Part shown: positions 1-7,310 of the stretch, piece by piece
Numbering within the stretch: the first letter of the stretch is position 1
How the letters are laid out: each line of letters begins with the position of its first letter
Assembly: GCA_016208525.1 (NCBI GenBank)
Contig: JACQYJ010000153.1
Coordinates: forward strand, 1-11,398
Origin: Deltaproteobacteria bacterium
GTDB lineage: Bacteria > Desulfobacterota > JAENJC01
Direction of reading: 5' to 3'
DNA: 11,398 nt
The notes under the pieces: model-generated
What the model saw: only the letters and a program-made list of their open reading frames with translations
Databases searched by the model: none
What the model was told of the DNA's origin: nothing
Program-made: the position numbers and the translations under genes

Positions 1-4
1 GAAA

Positions 5-10
5 CCTCCT
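5..10 (-). promoter_or_regulatory. Ribosome binding site of a gene off the left edge
   Basis: On the minus strand these bases read AGGAGG, a full Shine-Dalgarno core. Its start codon would fall just outside the window, so a leftward gene probably begins there. The candidate promoter at 41-69 on the same strand agrees with this. The gene itself cannot be seen. Confidence 0.45.
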
Positions 11-40
11 GAATAAAAGTTTTTCTTGATCGAAAAACCT

Positions 41-69
41 TTTATACATCAGTAGTTGCCTAAAGTCAC
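41..69 (-). promoter_or_regulatory. Candidate sigma-70 promoter for the leftward gene off the edge, with a start-site hairpin
   Basis: On the minus strand a -35 box GTGACT (64-69) and a -10 box TATAAA (41-46) are separated by exactly 17 bases. An imperfect inverted repeat follows at 15-43 (GGTTTTTC paired with GAAAAACTTTT around a short loop). It overlaps the expected transcription start and leads into the AGGAGG at 5-10. A second inverted repeat, TCCTAC/GTAGGA, lies upstream at 83-102. The hairpins could be operator or mRNA-leader elements, but that is inference. Confidence 0.4.
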
Positions 70-248
70 CCCATCCCTCATCTCCTACTTTTCACTGTAG
101 GAAATTGGAGAAGAGCCCTATTTTAAGCACGATAAAGTCCTTTTTCCCTTACAGGAACAATCGGGGCCGGGTTCATGTTTGAGGTTTTCCCCTCAGCCGC
201 TTGCGGTGGGCAATGCCCGCCTTAGATTTGATGCTATTTCCCTCTTCT

Positions 249-443
249 TCAGCTCTTTATTTCCTTAACGATAGATTTAACGTCCATGCCCCCAAGTAGT
301 TCTTCTCTTTCTTTGGTATAGTCCCCGCTGCCCATCTCAAATTGCTGTAGAAACCGAACCATTCCCACAGGTCCCAGGGTCTTTGCAAGGGCTTCCAAGC
401 CAGCCTTCCTTACCACATTCGGGTTTAATGTTTGTATGTCCAT
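249..443 (-). CDS. Small protein, probable partner (antitoxin-like) of a PIN-domain toxin
   Basis: This encodes 64 residues, mostly predicted helical, with a central segment PVGMVRFLQQFEMGSGDY (residues 25-42) followed by a charged tail. The start is supported by GGAGG at 454-458, 10 bases upstream of the ATG. Its first 19 bases overlap the end of the PIN-domain remnant on the same strand, which suggests translational coupling in the ancestral pair. From memory, small proteins with this GPVGMxRFLQQFExGxGDYTKER signature sit beside PIN-domain genes in several bacterial phyla; I cannot check this here. An antitoxin role is inferred only from this position and would make it an orphan, because the toxin-like neighbour is broken. 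No helix-turn-helix is obvious. Confidence 0.6.
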   Translation of the reverse strand: MDIQTLNPNVVRKAGLEALAKTLGPVGMVRFLQQFEMGSGDYTKEREELLGGMDVKSIVKEIKS

Positions 444-649
444 TTTTCAAATACCTCCATCAGCCAGATTACAGGGTTTTTGACCAGTATCTTTAGTTTA
501 TCTTTATTCTGAAATGCCTTTTTTAATAGACCGTCGTCAGTGGTCAGAAAGATATCGGCCTTTCCTTTTTCAGCACATGCTATATGCAGAGAGGGAAACA
601 GGGACGCTTCCCGAATTGATATTTTGGATAGATTATAATGTTGATAACT
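425..649 (-). pseudogene. PIN-domain ribonuclease (VapC-like) remnant, N-terminus lost
   Basis: Read on the minus strand, this open stretch of 74 codons has no ATG near its beginning and is preceded in frame by a TAA at 650-652. It encodes a typical PIN C-terminal half: LHIACAEKGKADIFLTTDD, then LLKKAFQNKDKLKILVKNP and a final EVFEKW segment. The TTDD acidic motif survives. The N-terminal strand with the first catalytic aspartate is absent, and the usual acidic residue before LH (as in DALHIA) is replaced by Pro-Ser (FPSLHIA). An active PIN RNase needs its acidic cluster, so I call it inactive. The reading frame ends inside the downstream small-protein gene with a 19-base overlap. This looks like a toxin gene decayed by internal deletion. 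No recognisable N-terminal PIN sequence is seen in any minus-strand frame between 650 and 768. Confidence 0.6.
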
Positions 650-675
650 TTATTATACAAAGAGGCCTAAGTCAA
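647..675 (-). promoter_or_regulatory. Candidate promoter feeding the PIN remnant and the small-protein gene
   Basis: On the minus strand TTGACT (670-675) and TAAAGT (647-652) are 17 bases apart. A better -10 sequence, TATAAT, lies at 652-657, but only 12 bases from the -35 box. Either way, transcription would start right at the upstream end of the PIN remnant, as if a deletion had joined the old promoter region to the 3' half of the gene. Confidence 0.3.
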
Positions 676-768
676 GTTTGCTGCATCAGCATGTTGTCAC
701 ATTCTTTTCATCTCACAAGCTCTAAATATCTTGCATCACACACCCTCCATCTGTTATTCTAACCGTCT

Positions 769-2082
769 ATGAAACCAATAGTAGCCATTGTAGGAAGACC
801 GAACGTAGGGAAATCCACTCTCTTTAACCGCATATCAGGCACAAGGAAGGCTATTGTGGACGACATACCGGGAGTTACCAGGGACAGGAACTACTTGGAC
901 GTCACCTGGAATGACCATACCTTTACTCTGATTGACACAGGCGGGTTCGAGCCTGAGGCTAAAGAAGGGCTCCTGGCCCAGATGAGGGAACAGGCGATGC
1001 TTGCAGTCGAGGAGGCGGACCTTATCGTATTCCTCGCAGACGGGAAGGAAGGCCTGATGCCGGCTGATTTCGAGGTTGCCGACCTTCTGCGGCGTTCAAC
1101 CAAACCGCTGGTATTTGGGGTAAACAAGATAGATTCCCGGAAGAGGATGGAGGGTCTTTACGACTTTTACTCCCTTGGGTTGCCGGAACCCATCCCTGTT
1201 TCTGCGGAACACGGGACAGGGACTGATGACCTGATGGACAGGATTTTAAGTCTCATCCCGAAATACAGCGAAGAACCTCTGTCCGAGAATATCACAAGGC
1301 TGGCAGTTATCGGAAGGCCTAACGTGGGAAAATCATCCCTCGTAAACAAGCTCCTCGGTTACGAAAGGGTGATAGTAAGCGATGTCCCCGGGACTACGCG
1401 CGATACCATAGATACATTGCTTACTGTAGATGACAGGAAGTATCTCCTCATAGACACTGCCGGGATAAGGAAGAAAGGGAGAGTCAGTCAGAAGTTGGAA
1501 AAATATACAATAGTGCAGGCCTTAAGGAGCATGGATCGGTGCGATGTGGTGCTGCTGATGATAGACGCAGTGGAAGGGGTCACAGAGCAGGACACCAAGG
1601 TGGCAGGTTATGCCCATGACAGAGGGAAGGGTTGTGTCATTGTGGTAAACAAGTGGGACCTGATTGAGAAGGAGACGAAGACTTACGAGAAATACGTTGA
1701 GGACGTCCGTTTCAAGCTTAAATACCTGGCTTATGCGCCAGTCATATCCATATCCGCCCTGACAGGGCAGAGGGCAGTGAAGGTGCTGGAGGTCGTTGAC
1801 AAGGTCTCTGCCGAATGCGGCAAAAGGATGGGGACAGGTGTCTTGAACAGGGCATTTCAGGAGATGACAAAGGGACACATGCCCGGGATGTACATGAACA
1901 GGGCTGTGAAGTTTTATTATATAACCCAGACCAGCGCAAAACCGCCAACATTCACGCTATTCACCAACTTCCCTGAAGGGGTGCACTTTTCTTATGAGAG
2001 GTACCTGGAAAACAAACTTAGAGAGGCCTTCGGATTTGAAGGCACGCCGATAAGGCTCCAGTTCAGGAAGAGGGGGAGATAA
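769..2082 (+). CDS. der: Ribosome biogenesis GTPase Der (EngA)
   Basis: Der is an essential GTPase with two G domains in tandem that helps assemble the 50S ribosomal subunit in the cytoplasm. The 437 residues are a normal length for the family. The first G domain shows GRPNVGKST (9-17), DTGG (56-59), NKID (119-122) and SAEHG (145-149). The second shows GRPNVGKSS (182-190), DTAG (229-232), NKWD (294-297) and SALTG (329-333). The remaining C-terminal part (about 350-437), ending FRKRGR, matches the KH-like domain, and all key motifs look intact. No clear Shine-Dalgarno sequence precedes the ATG, but the protein begins directly with the expected strand before the P-loop, so the start is credible. 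The next plus-strand gene is more than 200 bases downstream, so the two are probably transcribed separately. Confidence 0.97.
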   Translation: MKPIVAIVGRPNVGKSTLFNRISGTRKAIVDDIPGVTRDRNYLDVTWNDHTFTLIDTGGFEPEAKEGLLAQMREQAMLAVEEADLIVFLADGKEGLMPADFEVADLLRRSTKPLVFGVNKIDSRKRMEGLYDFYSLGLPEPIPVSAEHGTGTDDLMDRILSLIPKYSEEPLSENITRLAVIGRPNVGKSSLVNKLLGYERVIVSDVPGTTRDTIDTLLTVDDRKYLLIDTAGIRKKGRVSQKLEKYTIVQALRSMDRCDVVLLMIDAVEGVTEQDTKVAGYAHDRGKGCVIVVNKWDLIEKETKTYEKYVEDVRFKLKYLAYAPVISISALTGQRAVKVLEVVDKVSAECGKRMGTGVLNRAFQEMTKGHMPGMYMNRAVKFYYITQTSAKPPTFTLFTNFPEGVHFSYERYLENKLREAFGFEGTPIRLQFRKRGR

Positions 2083-2220
2083 AAGGGCTGATTTATACCC
2101 GGAGTGGTAGAGGGTTAGAGTGAGGGGCATTAAAGATGATCAACACTTAAATTCAGGAGACAAGAGCCTATTGGAAGATGTATGACAGAGGGGTTCATCT
2201 TAGAAACATCCGATACAAGA

Positions 2221-2250
2221 TTGACAATCACTCACTACTTCTGCTAATGT
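2221..2250 (+). promoter_or_regulatory. Candidate promoter for the HD phosphohydrolase gene
   Basis: A perfect -35 box TTGACA (2221-2226) is followed 18 bases later by TAATGT (2245-2250), a weak -10 box. Transcription would begin near 2257, leaving a leader of roughly 45 bases before the ATG chosen at 2305. The rest of the gap from 2083 shows no convincing gene. Confidence 0.35.
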
Positions 2251-2304
2251 TTTCCCATGCTCAATAAAGCCACTGAACCTGTTTTATACCAGGGGACGGC
2301 CCTC

Positions 2305-3681
2305 ATGGCCGACCCGATTTACAGCTACATAAGCTTCACTACTCCGATTGATAACAAAGAGAAGGCTGAGAAGGACCTTATAGACACCCCCTGGATGCAG
2401 AGGCTACGGCGCATCCACCAGCTTCAGAGCGCCTGGTGGGTCTACCCTTCCGCCGAGCACTCACGCTTCCAACACTCCCTTGGTACCATGCACATGGCAG
2501 GAGAGTTCGCCCGGCACCTGTATCCCTCGCTGAAGGAAGTATGCCCTGATGCCCCGTCACGCAACTATGTGGAAGAACTACTCAGGCTGGCCGGCATGCT
2601 CCACGACATAGGCCACGGCCCTTACGGCCACTTCTTTGACGATAACTTCCTTATAAACTTTGATCTTACCCATGAATCCCTGGGGCAGGAGATAATCACC
2701 AAAAAACTCGGAGGTATAATAAAGAAGATATGCCGCAGCCCGTCCGGGTACTTTGAAGAAACGATGGACCCTGAACGGATATCGTTTCTTATAGCAAAGC
2801 CTATGAAGGGTAAGGCCCTTCCTGAGCCGGAAAAGGAACCTCCCAGGTGGCTCACTTTCCTGCAACAGCTCTTTTCCGGGATATACACTGTTGACAACCT
2901 CGATTATGTCCAGAGGGACGCTTATATGACAGGCTTCTCAATAGACATCGTAGACATAAAGAGACTCCAGTTCTACACCCTCTTTACAGAAAAGGGGCTG
3001 ACCCTTCATAAATCCGGGACATCTGCCTTTACCCGCTTCATTGACGCCAGGTTTTACCTCTATTCCCATGTCTATTACCACAGGACCACAAGGGCCATTG
3101 ACCTTCACATGCAGGAGATCTTCGGCAAGACCATGAAGCGCCTCTTCCCCTTTAACCCTAAGAAGGAGCTGGACAGGTATCTCGATGTGAACGAATGGTA
3201 TCTCCTTCAGGAAGTTGAGAGCTGGCTGAGATCCGATGACCCTGAGAAAAAGGGTATTGGAAAGGAATGGGAGAGGATTATACAGAGGGAGATAAAGTGG
3301 AAGATGGGGTATGCGACTGACCTGACCATTGACCAGGCCCAGAAGGGGATAGGCTTCAAGAAGGCCTCTGACTATGAAGACGCCATCAGGGGATGCCTCC
3401 CAAAAAACCTTCAAAAGCTCCAGTTTAAGGTTGATATGGCAGCCCAGGACCCGAGGCCGCTGAACCCTATGGCTGAAGGCTCAAAGAAGGTCAATATATT
3501 TGATCCGTCAACAGGTAAGACCTCTCCAGAACCTCTTCTTGAGATTTTCAAGTTCATACCGGCAAAGGTGGTCCATTTCAGGGTGTTCGCTACAAGTCAT
3601 GACCATGACAGAGAACTTGCCCTGGCTGCGGAGAAAGCGCTGGGGTTCCCGTTGGATGAGGCCGTTACAACGAATGTATAA
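2305..3681 (+). CDS. HD-domain phosphohydrolase (COG1078 / dNTPase-like)
   Basis: This encodes 458 residues from the start chosen here. It belongs to the HD superfamily of metal-dependent phosphohydrolases, in the branch related to dNTP triphosphohydrolases and SAMHD1. The metal-binding set is visible: His57 in RFQHSLG, His100-Asp101 in LHDIGHGPYGH, and Asp197 in VDNLDYVQRD. The RDAYMTG stretch after it is typical of the branch. The substrate cannot be read from sequence; nucleotides are a family-based guess. The open frame extends upstream to an ATG at 2257. I prefer 2305 because AGGGG (2291-2295) lies 9 bases before it, the protein then opens MADPIYSYISF straight into the domain, and the candidate promoter would start transcription at about 2257. 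The C-terminal 150 residues are charged and carry no motif I recognise. Confidence 0.85.
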   Translation: MADPIYSYISFTTPIDNKEKAEKDLIDTPWMQRLRRIHQLQSAWWVYPSAEHSRFQHSLGTMHMAGEFARHLYPSLKEVCPDAPSRNYVEELLRLAGMLHDIGHGPYGHFFDDNFLINFDLTHESLGQEIITKKLGGIIKKICRSPSGYFEETMDPERISFLIAKPMKGKALPEPEKEPPRWLTFLQQLFSGIYTVDNLDYVQRDAYMTGFSIDIVDIKRLQFYTLFTEKGLTLHKSGTSAFTRFIDARFYLYSHVYYHRTTRAIDLHMQEIFGKTMKRLFPFNPKKELDRYLDVNEWYLLQEVESWLRSDDPEKKGIGKEWERIIQREIKWKMGYATDLTIDQAQKGIGFKKASDYEDAIRGCLPKNLQKLQFKVDMAAQDPRPLNPMAEGSKKVNIFDPSTGKTSPEPLLEIFKFIPAKVVHFRVFATSHDHDRELALAAEKALGFPLDEAVTTNV

Positions 3682-3755
3682 GAGGCGCCTAAGAAGAGAT
3701 AGTGAACCTGACCTCCCATAGCGAATCAAAGAACAGATCGTTTACCTTATCCAAA

Positions 3756-5465
3756 TTACCTCCTGGCTACAGTTACAACCTCGGAATACTTCTTAACTCC
3801 GTCAGCTATGGATTCTGCAAGGGCCGTCTGAAATTTATCATCAGCAAGTCTTCGGGCCTCTTCCTTGTTGGTAATAAACGATGTCTCTATCAGGATGCTC
3901 GGCATCTGGGCGCCGATCAATACATAGAATGGAGCCTGCCTTACACCGCGGTCATTAGATCTGCCTCCATTCCCGTTCACTTCATCCAGGATGGAACCCT
4001 GGACGTAACGGGCCAGCTTGGAGGACTCGTTGATCTTGGAGTTGAGCATCAGGTCATTGAGTATCGCCTGAAGGTCGCCTATATTTTTTGTGGTTGTGGC
4101 GTTTTCCCTTGCTGCAAGCCTCATGGAATCCTCATCAGTAGCGAAGTTGAGGAAATATGTCTCTACCCCCCCGGCCTTCTTGTTCCTGCTGGCGTTGGCA
4201 TGAATAGATATAAACAGGTCTGCGCCTGCCTTGTTAGCTATAGCTGTCCTCTCCTCAAGCGGAATAAAGTTATCTGCATCCCTCGTCATTATGACCTCAA
4301 GTCCAAGCCTCCCGGTCAGGATGCCGCGGAGTTTCTTTCCGACCTCGAGAACCACATCCTTCTCCTTGATCCCCCCATATCCGATAGCTCCGGGATCATG
4401 GCCGCCATGCCCCGGATCAACCACGACCGTTCTTATACCAAGTCCAAGCTGCCGCGCAAGAGAAGGAGTTGTTGGGGCTTCAACAGTTACCGGAGCAGTA
4501 ACGGCAGGGAATGCATTGTCATTCTTAGAAATTATATTCTCTATCTGGTCCCCGGCCTGAGCCTCATGCTTCTCCCCTGAGACGTCTATCACTATTCTGT
4601 AAGGGTCTACCAGGGCGAATATCTTGTAACTATCTACGCTCTCGATATCCAGGACCACCCTTACGGTGTTCAGATCAAACTGTCCGGCCCTGGCCGCTTT
4701 CAGCAGCCCATCATTAATCTCAATCGGCTGCATGAGTTCTCTTTTGACCTTAGAACCGGAGATATCCAGAAAGAGCCTCGGAGAACTCCCTCCGTCCTGT
4801 CCCTTCAGGAAGGTCTCCTTGTAGGCGACCTTGCTGTCGGCTTGTATAACAACCCTGGTATAATTCGGATTTGACCAGTGTTTAATACTGTTCACATTTA
4901 TATATTCTTTGCCTCTCTCTGAGGTCTCAGTTGGCTGCGGCTTCTTACTCTCCTCAACCTCTCCATCGAGTGATAACTCATTGACCCTTGCCCTGGCCTT
5001 TGCGGCCATATCTCCCTGAGGATATTTCCTTAATACCTTGTCAAACTCAATATAAGCTGCCTCTTTATTGTTCTTGTGACTAAGATATATCTCTCCTGTC
5101 ATAAAAACTGCATCATCGGCGAGACGGCTCCTTGGGAATTTTTTGACAAGGGTAAGATATGTCTCTATGGCCGCATTAATATCCCGGCCCTTCTTTGAGA
5201 ACCTGTAAAGTCCGGTATAAAGCTCGCCAATAGTATAAAGGGAATCATCAACCCTGCTGTCCTTTGAGTGCCGTTGGGTAAACTGCTCATAACGGTTTAT
5301 GACCTTGATCCAGTTTTGGCGATAACGCATAAGTTTAGCGCTTTTCTCAAGGCGGGAGCGCTCCTGTCTGGCGGCATTATAGGTCTTATCCGCCTGACTG
5401 GCATAAGAAAGGGACGGAATAAGAAAGAGCGATACGAGAACGGCTGTAAAGGCCCTGATAAGCAC
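3756..5465 (-). CDS. Secreted N-acetylmuramoyl-L-alanine amidase, TPR-AMIN-Amidase_3
   Basis: This zinc amidase cleaves the bond between MurNAc and the stem peptide of peptidoglycan in the periplasm, as AmiC does in cell separation. From the GTG chosen here it has 569 residues. There is a signal peptide (1-22, hydrophobic core ending SYA before SQ), TPR-like helical repeats (about 50-166), an AMIN envelope-targeting domain (about 190-297), a linker, and the catalytic domain (about 345-561). Zinc ligands are His353 (PGHGGHD), Glu368 (KEKD) and His422 (SIHANAS); the catalytic Glu527 is in ETSFITN. The open frame continues to a GTG at 5537. I chose 5465 because AGGAGG (5472-5477) is 6 bases upstream, the signal peptide then starts at residue 1, and a strong promoter occupies 5494-5522. 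The TPR-like front end is not found in E. coli AmiC and may bind partners. Confidence 0.93.
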   Translation of the reverse strand: MLIRAFTAVLVSLFLIPSLSYASQADKTYNAARQERSRLEKSAKLMRYRQNWIKVINRYEQFTQRHSKDSRVDDSLYTIGELYTGLYRFSKKGRDINAAIETYLTLVKKFPRSRLADDAVFMTGEIYLSHKNNKEAAYIEFDKVLRKYPQGDMAAKARARVNELSLDGEVEESKKPQPTETSERGKEYINVNSIKHWSNPNYTRVVIQADSKVAYKETFLKGQDGGSSPRLFLDISGSKVKRELMQPIEINDGLLKAARAGQFDLNTVRVVLDIESVDSYKIFALVDPYRIVIDVSGEKHEAQAGDQIENIISKNDNAFPAVTAPVTVEAPTTPSLARQLGLGIRTVVVDPGHGGHDPGAIGYGGIKEKDVVLEVGKKLRGILTGRLGLEVIMTRDADNFIPLEERTAIANKAGADLFISIHANASRNKKAGGVETYFLNFATDEDSMRLAARENATTTKNIGDLQAILNDLMLNSKINESSKLARYVQGSILDEVNGNGGRSNDRGVRQAPFYVLIGAQMPSILIETSFITNKEEARRLADDKFQTALAESIADGVKKYSEVVTVARR

Positions 5466-5471
5466 CACTGC

Positions 5472-5477
5472 CCTCCT
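5472..5477 (-). promoter_or_regulatory. Ribosome binding site that decides the amidase start
   Basis: On the minus strand this reads AGGAGG. Two GTG codons follow in tandem, 3 and 6 bases away. The second (5463-5465) has usable spacing and starts a protein whose first residues are a standard signal peptide. The longer frame starting at 5537 has no comparable site. Confidence 0.6.
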
Positions 5478-5493
5478 GAAAAGTTTATGATTT

Positions 5494-5522
5494 ATATTAG
5501 TTCCAGATATGTTATTTGTCAA
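5494..5522 (-). promoter_or_regulatory. Sigma-70-type promoter of the amidase gene
   Basis: On the minus strand a perfect -35 box TTGACA (5517-5522) is followed after 17 bases by TAATAT (5494-5499). Transcription would start around 5487, about 20 bases before the start codon at 5465. This gives the amidase its own promoter, separate from the permease gene that ends at 5577. It also implies that the upstream part of the open frame is not translated. Confidence 0.55.
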
Positions 5523-5576
5523 GCTCTCTTTGGACACGAATTGATTCTAAATATCTCATTTGGGGTTTAAGGCTCT

Positions 5577-6839
5577 TCAGGCAGCCTTATTTTCGGCGTA
5601 CTTCAGGATGAAAGGGATTGTCAGCATGCCAGGGATGGTCATGATGCAGACTATTATAAAGAATATCTGATACCCGACAGCCTTCTGTATTGCTCCGCTT
5701 ATCATACCCGGGAACATCATCCCCAGGGCCATGATTCCGGTAGAAATGGCGTAGTGGGAGGTCTTGTGCCTGCTGTCAGTGGTATACATGAGGTACACAG
5801 TGAAGACGATAAAACCCAGGCCGTACCCGAACTGTTCGATGGCCACAAGGGGATAAACCAGTCCCACGGAAGGCTGCGCATACGCCATATACACAAAGAA
5901 GAGGTCAGGCAGGTGCATAATGAGGACCATGGGCCAGATACACCGCCTTAACCCCAACTTTGATATGAGCCACCCGCCAAGGACCCCGCCTGAAACCAGG
6001 GAGAGTAGACCTATAGTGCCGTATACGAGGCCGACCTGGGAGGTGTTGAGGCCCAATCCTCCCGCATCAATTGAATCGAGGAGAAACGGAGAGACCATCT
6101 TGAGGAGCATGGCCTCTCCGAGACGATAGAAGAGGATAAAGGCCACTGTTGCTGCTATTCCCTCCTGGCGGAAGTACGCCCCGACAATCTCCACAAATGA
6201 TGCTGTTTCAGCCGCCCCGACAGCGCCGCTTCTTTTGTCTGTCGTCGGGTATGGAAGCATAAACCTGTGGTAAAGGGACGCAAGGAGGAAGAGGGCCGCA
6301 GCCGCAGCCAGGACCAACATCCAACTGATCGGAATGTTTCCAGTAGCAACCTCGATCCTGCCTGCAAGATAGACGAGAAGGCCGGAGCCGAAGATCATGG
6401 CAAGGCGGTAGAAAGTAGTTCGCAGACCTGCAAAAAGCGCCTGTTCTTTCTCAGTGAGAGCAAACATATAGAAGCCATCAGTGGCAATGTCATTGGTGGC
6501 GGATATGAAGGCGCAGGCAACGAAAGCAAACAGGGACAGTATAAAAAAATGCGGGGTATTGAGTGAGCAGGCTGCAACAAAGAGCGAGAGCCCCATCGCA
6601 AGCTGCATCCAAAGAATCCAGCTTCGCCTGGTAGCGCTCATTTCTACTGTTGGAGCCCAGAACATCTTTATAACCCACGGAAGATAAAGCCAGCTCGTCC
6701 AGAAGGCGATGCTGGCGTTGTCGACGCCCATGCGCTTATACATGATCACGGAAACGGTATTAATGAGCACATACGGAAGTCCCTCGAAAAAGTAGAGGGT
6801 CGGCACGAACAACCATGTATTGCGGGAGGAAGAGGGCAT
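5577..6839 (-). CDS. AmpG-like major facilitator permease, possible muropeptide importer
   Basis: This encodes 420 residues of almost continuous membrane segments, about 12 in total, with a central loop near 195-215, as in the major facilitator superfamily. The N-terminal pattern FFEGLPY (17-23), YKRMGV (34-39), then LYLPWVIKMFWAPTVE (51-66) and SATNDIATDGFYM (113-125) resembles the AmpG branch, whose members import GlcNAc-anhydroMurNAc peptides into the cytoplasm. E. coli AmpG is longer, with 14 segments; a shorter AmpG-like branch of about 420 residues is known to me from Bacteroidota. Context supports the assignment: the amidase lies directly downstream, and murQ and anmK lie across the tRNA. 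The substrate is inference, and another peptide, siderophore or acyl-CoA substrate remains possible. The ATG has only a weak AAGG three bases upstream. Confidence 0.8.
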   Translation of the reverse strand: MPSSSRNTWLFVPTLYFFEGLPYVLINTVSVIMYKRMGVDNASIAFWTSWLYLPWVIKMFWAPTVEMSATRRSWILWMQLAMGLSLFVAACSLNTPHFFILSLFAFVACAFISATNDIATDGFYMFALTEKEQALFAGLRTTFYRLAMIFGSGLLVYLAGRIEVATGNIPISWMLVLAAAAALFLLASLYHRFMLPYPTTDKRSGAVGAAETASFVEIVGAYFRQEGIAATVAFILFYRLGEAMLLKMVSPFLLDSIDAGGLGLNTSQVGLVYGTIGLLSLVSGGVLGGWLISKLGLRRCIWPMVLIMHLPDLFFVYMAYAQPSVGLVYPLVAIEQFGYGLGFIVFTVYLMYTTDSRHKTSHYAISTGIMALGMMFPGMISGAIQKAVGYQIFFIIVCIMTIPGMLTIPFILKYAENKAA

Positions 6840-6846
6840 AAACCTT

Positions 6847-6874
6847 AAGGATTAAGGATGAGAGGTAAGGGATG
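6847..6874. repeat. Degenerate heptanucleotide tandem array between tRNA-Cys and the permease gene
   Basis: Four consecutive heptamers read AAGGATT, AAGGATG, AGAGGTA and AGGGATG. The period of seven is the same as in the arrays inside murQ and anmK, though the unit sequence differs and is less well kept. Confidence 0.45.
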
Positions 6875-6903
6875 AATTAAAACCTTTAGTTTCTCTCATC
6901 CTT
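6854..6903. repeat. Inverted repeat downstream of tRNA-Cys
   Basis: AAGGATGAGAG (6854-6864) and CTCTCATCCTT (6893-6903) are perfect 11-base inverted arms around a 28-base loop. The hairpin lies between the 3' end of tRNA-Cys and the permease gene on the same strand. It could help end or process the tRNA transcript, but no T-run follows the stem on the minus strand, so I do not call it a terminator. Confidence 0.5.
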
Positions 6904-6916
6904 TTGTTTAACTAAT

Positions 6917-6991
<75 letters not shown>

Positions 6992-7005
6992 TTAACAAGG
7001 CATAT

Positions 7006-7034
7006 AAAATAACTGAAGGGGTGGCTGGTGTCAA
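7006..7034 (-). promoter_or_regulatory. Promoter of tRNA-Cys
   Basis: On the minus strand a perfect TTGACA (7029-7034) is separated by 17 bases from TATTTT (7006-7011). Transcription would start about 8 bases before the mature tRNA 5' end at 6991. Confidence 0.6.
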
Positions 7035-7150
7035 GGAGAATGTATGGACGGGTCTGCGACAAATTTGTTGGTAGAGATATATAGCAAGTATTTAGATAGT
7101 AAGCTGTAAACTCCTGAATTGAGTGATCCGGCTTCAGATATGATCCTCAT

Positions 7151-7211
7151 AACGCCCCCTAACCCCGGTTTCCCTCCTGTTTTAGGAGGGGAGCACGAAG
7201 TGCGGGGTGGT
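7151..7211. repeat. G/C palindromic repeat, unit A
   Basis: The stem CCCTCCT/AGGAGGG has a GTTTT loop (7172-7190). A mini-hairpin GCAC-GAA-GTGC (7193-7203) follows, and CCCCG/CGGGG forms the outer arms. The layout is the same as in the repeat at 7739-7793: outer C/G arms, main stem, then a mini-hairpin with a GAA loop. Confidence 0.65.
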
Positions 7212-7225
7212 AATCAGGGTTATCA

Positions 7226-7261
7226 AACCACCCCTGCCCCTCCTTATCCAAGGAGGGGAGT
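7226..7261. repeat. G/C palindromic repeat, unit B
   Basis: CCCCTCCTT (7237-7245) and AAGGAGGGG (7250-7258) form a perfect 9-base stem with an ATCC loop. The ACCACCCC at its left edge is the inverse of the GGGGTGGT that ends unit A, so A and B also form an inverted pair with each other. Confidence 0.6.
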
Positions 7262-7268
7262 CTGGACT

Positions 7269-7310
7269 TTAAACCTCCCCTATTAGAAAAGAGGGGATTG
7301 AGGGGAGTTA
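7269..7310. repeat. G/C palindromic repeat, unit C
   Basis: CTCCCCT (7275-7281) can pair with AGGGG at 7292-7296 or with AGGGGAG at 7301-7307, giving two competing hairpins. Read on the minus strand it opens AACTCCCCTCAATCCCCTC, closely matching the opening of the plus-strand repeat at 7739. The two are therefore copies in opposite orientation. Confidence 0.6.

Noticed and set aside
205..221. GGTGGGC-AAT-GCCCGCC hairpin as terminator of the small minus-strand gene
   Set aside because: On the minus strand the stem has a C-A mismatch and no T-run follows it. It is at most a short palindrome.
514..762. Plus-strand open frame of 82 codons before der
   Set aside because: It runs antisense across the PIN remnant, whose minus-strand translation matches a known domain; the plus translation looks random.
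2083..2304. Short open frame near 2182 (about 20 codons) between der and the HD gene
   Set aside because: It is too short, has only a partial ribosome binding site and no recognisable pattern. The stretch is better read as leader and promoter DNA.
2938..3414. Minus-strand open frame of 158 codons opposite the HD phosphohydrolase
   Set aside because: It is a shadow of a well-supported coding frame with no ribosome binding site and no recognisable fold.
3702..4580. Long plus-strand open frame of 292 codons
   Set aside because: It lies wholly antisense to the catalytic and AMIN parts of the amidase, has no domain pattern and no ribosome binding site, and has an amino-acid make-up typical of a shadow frame.
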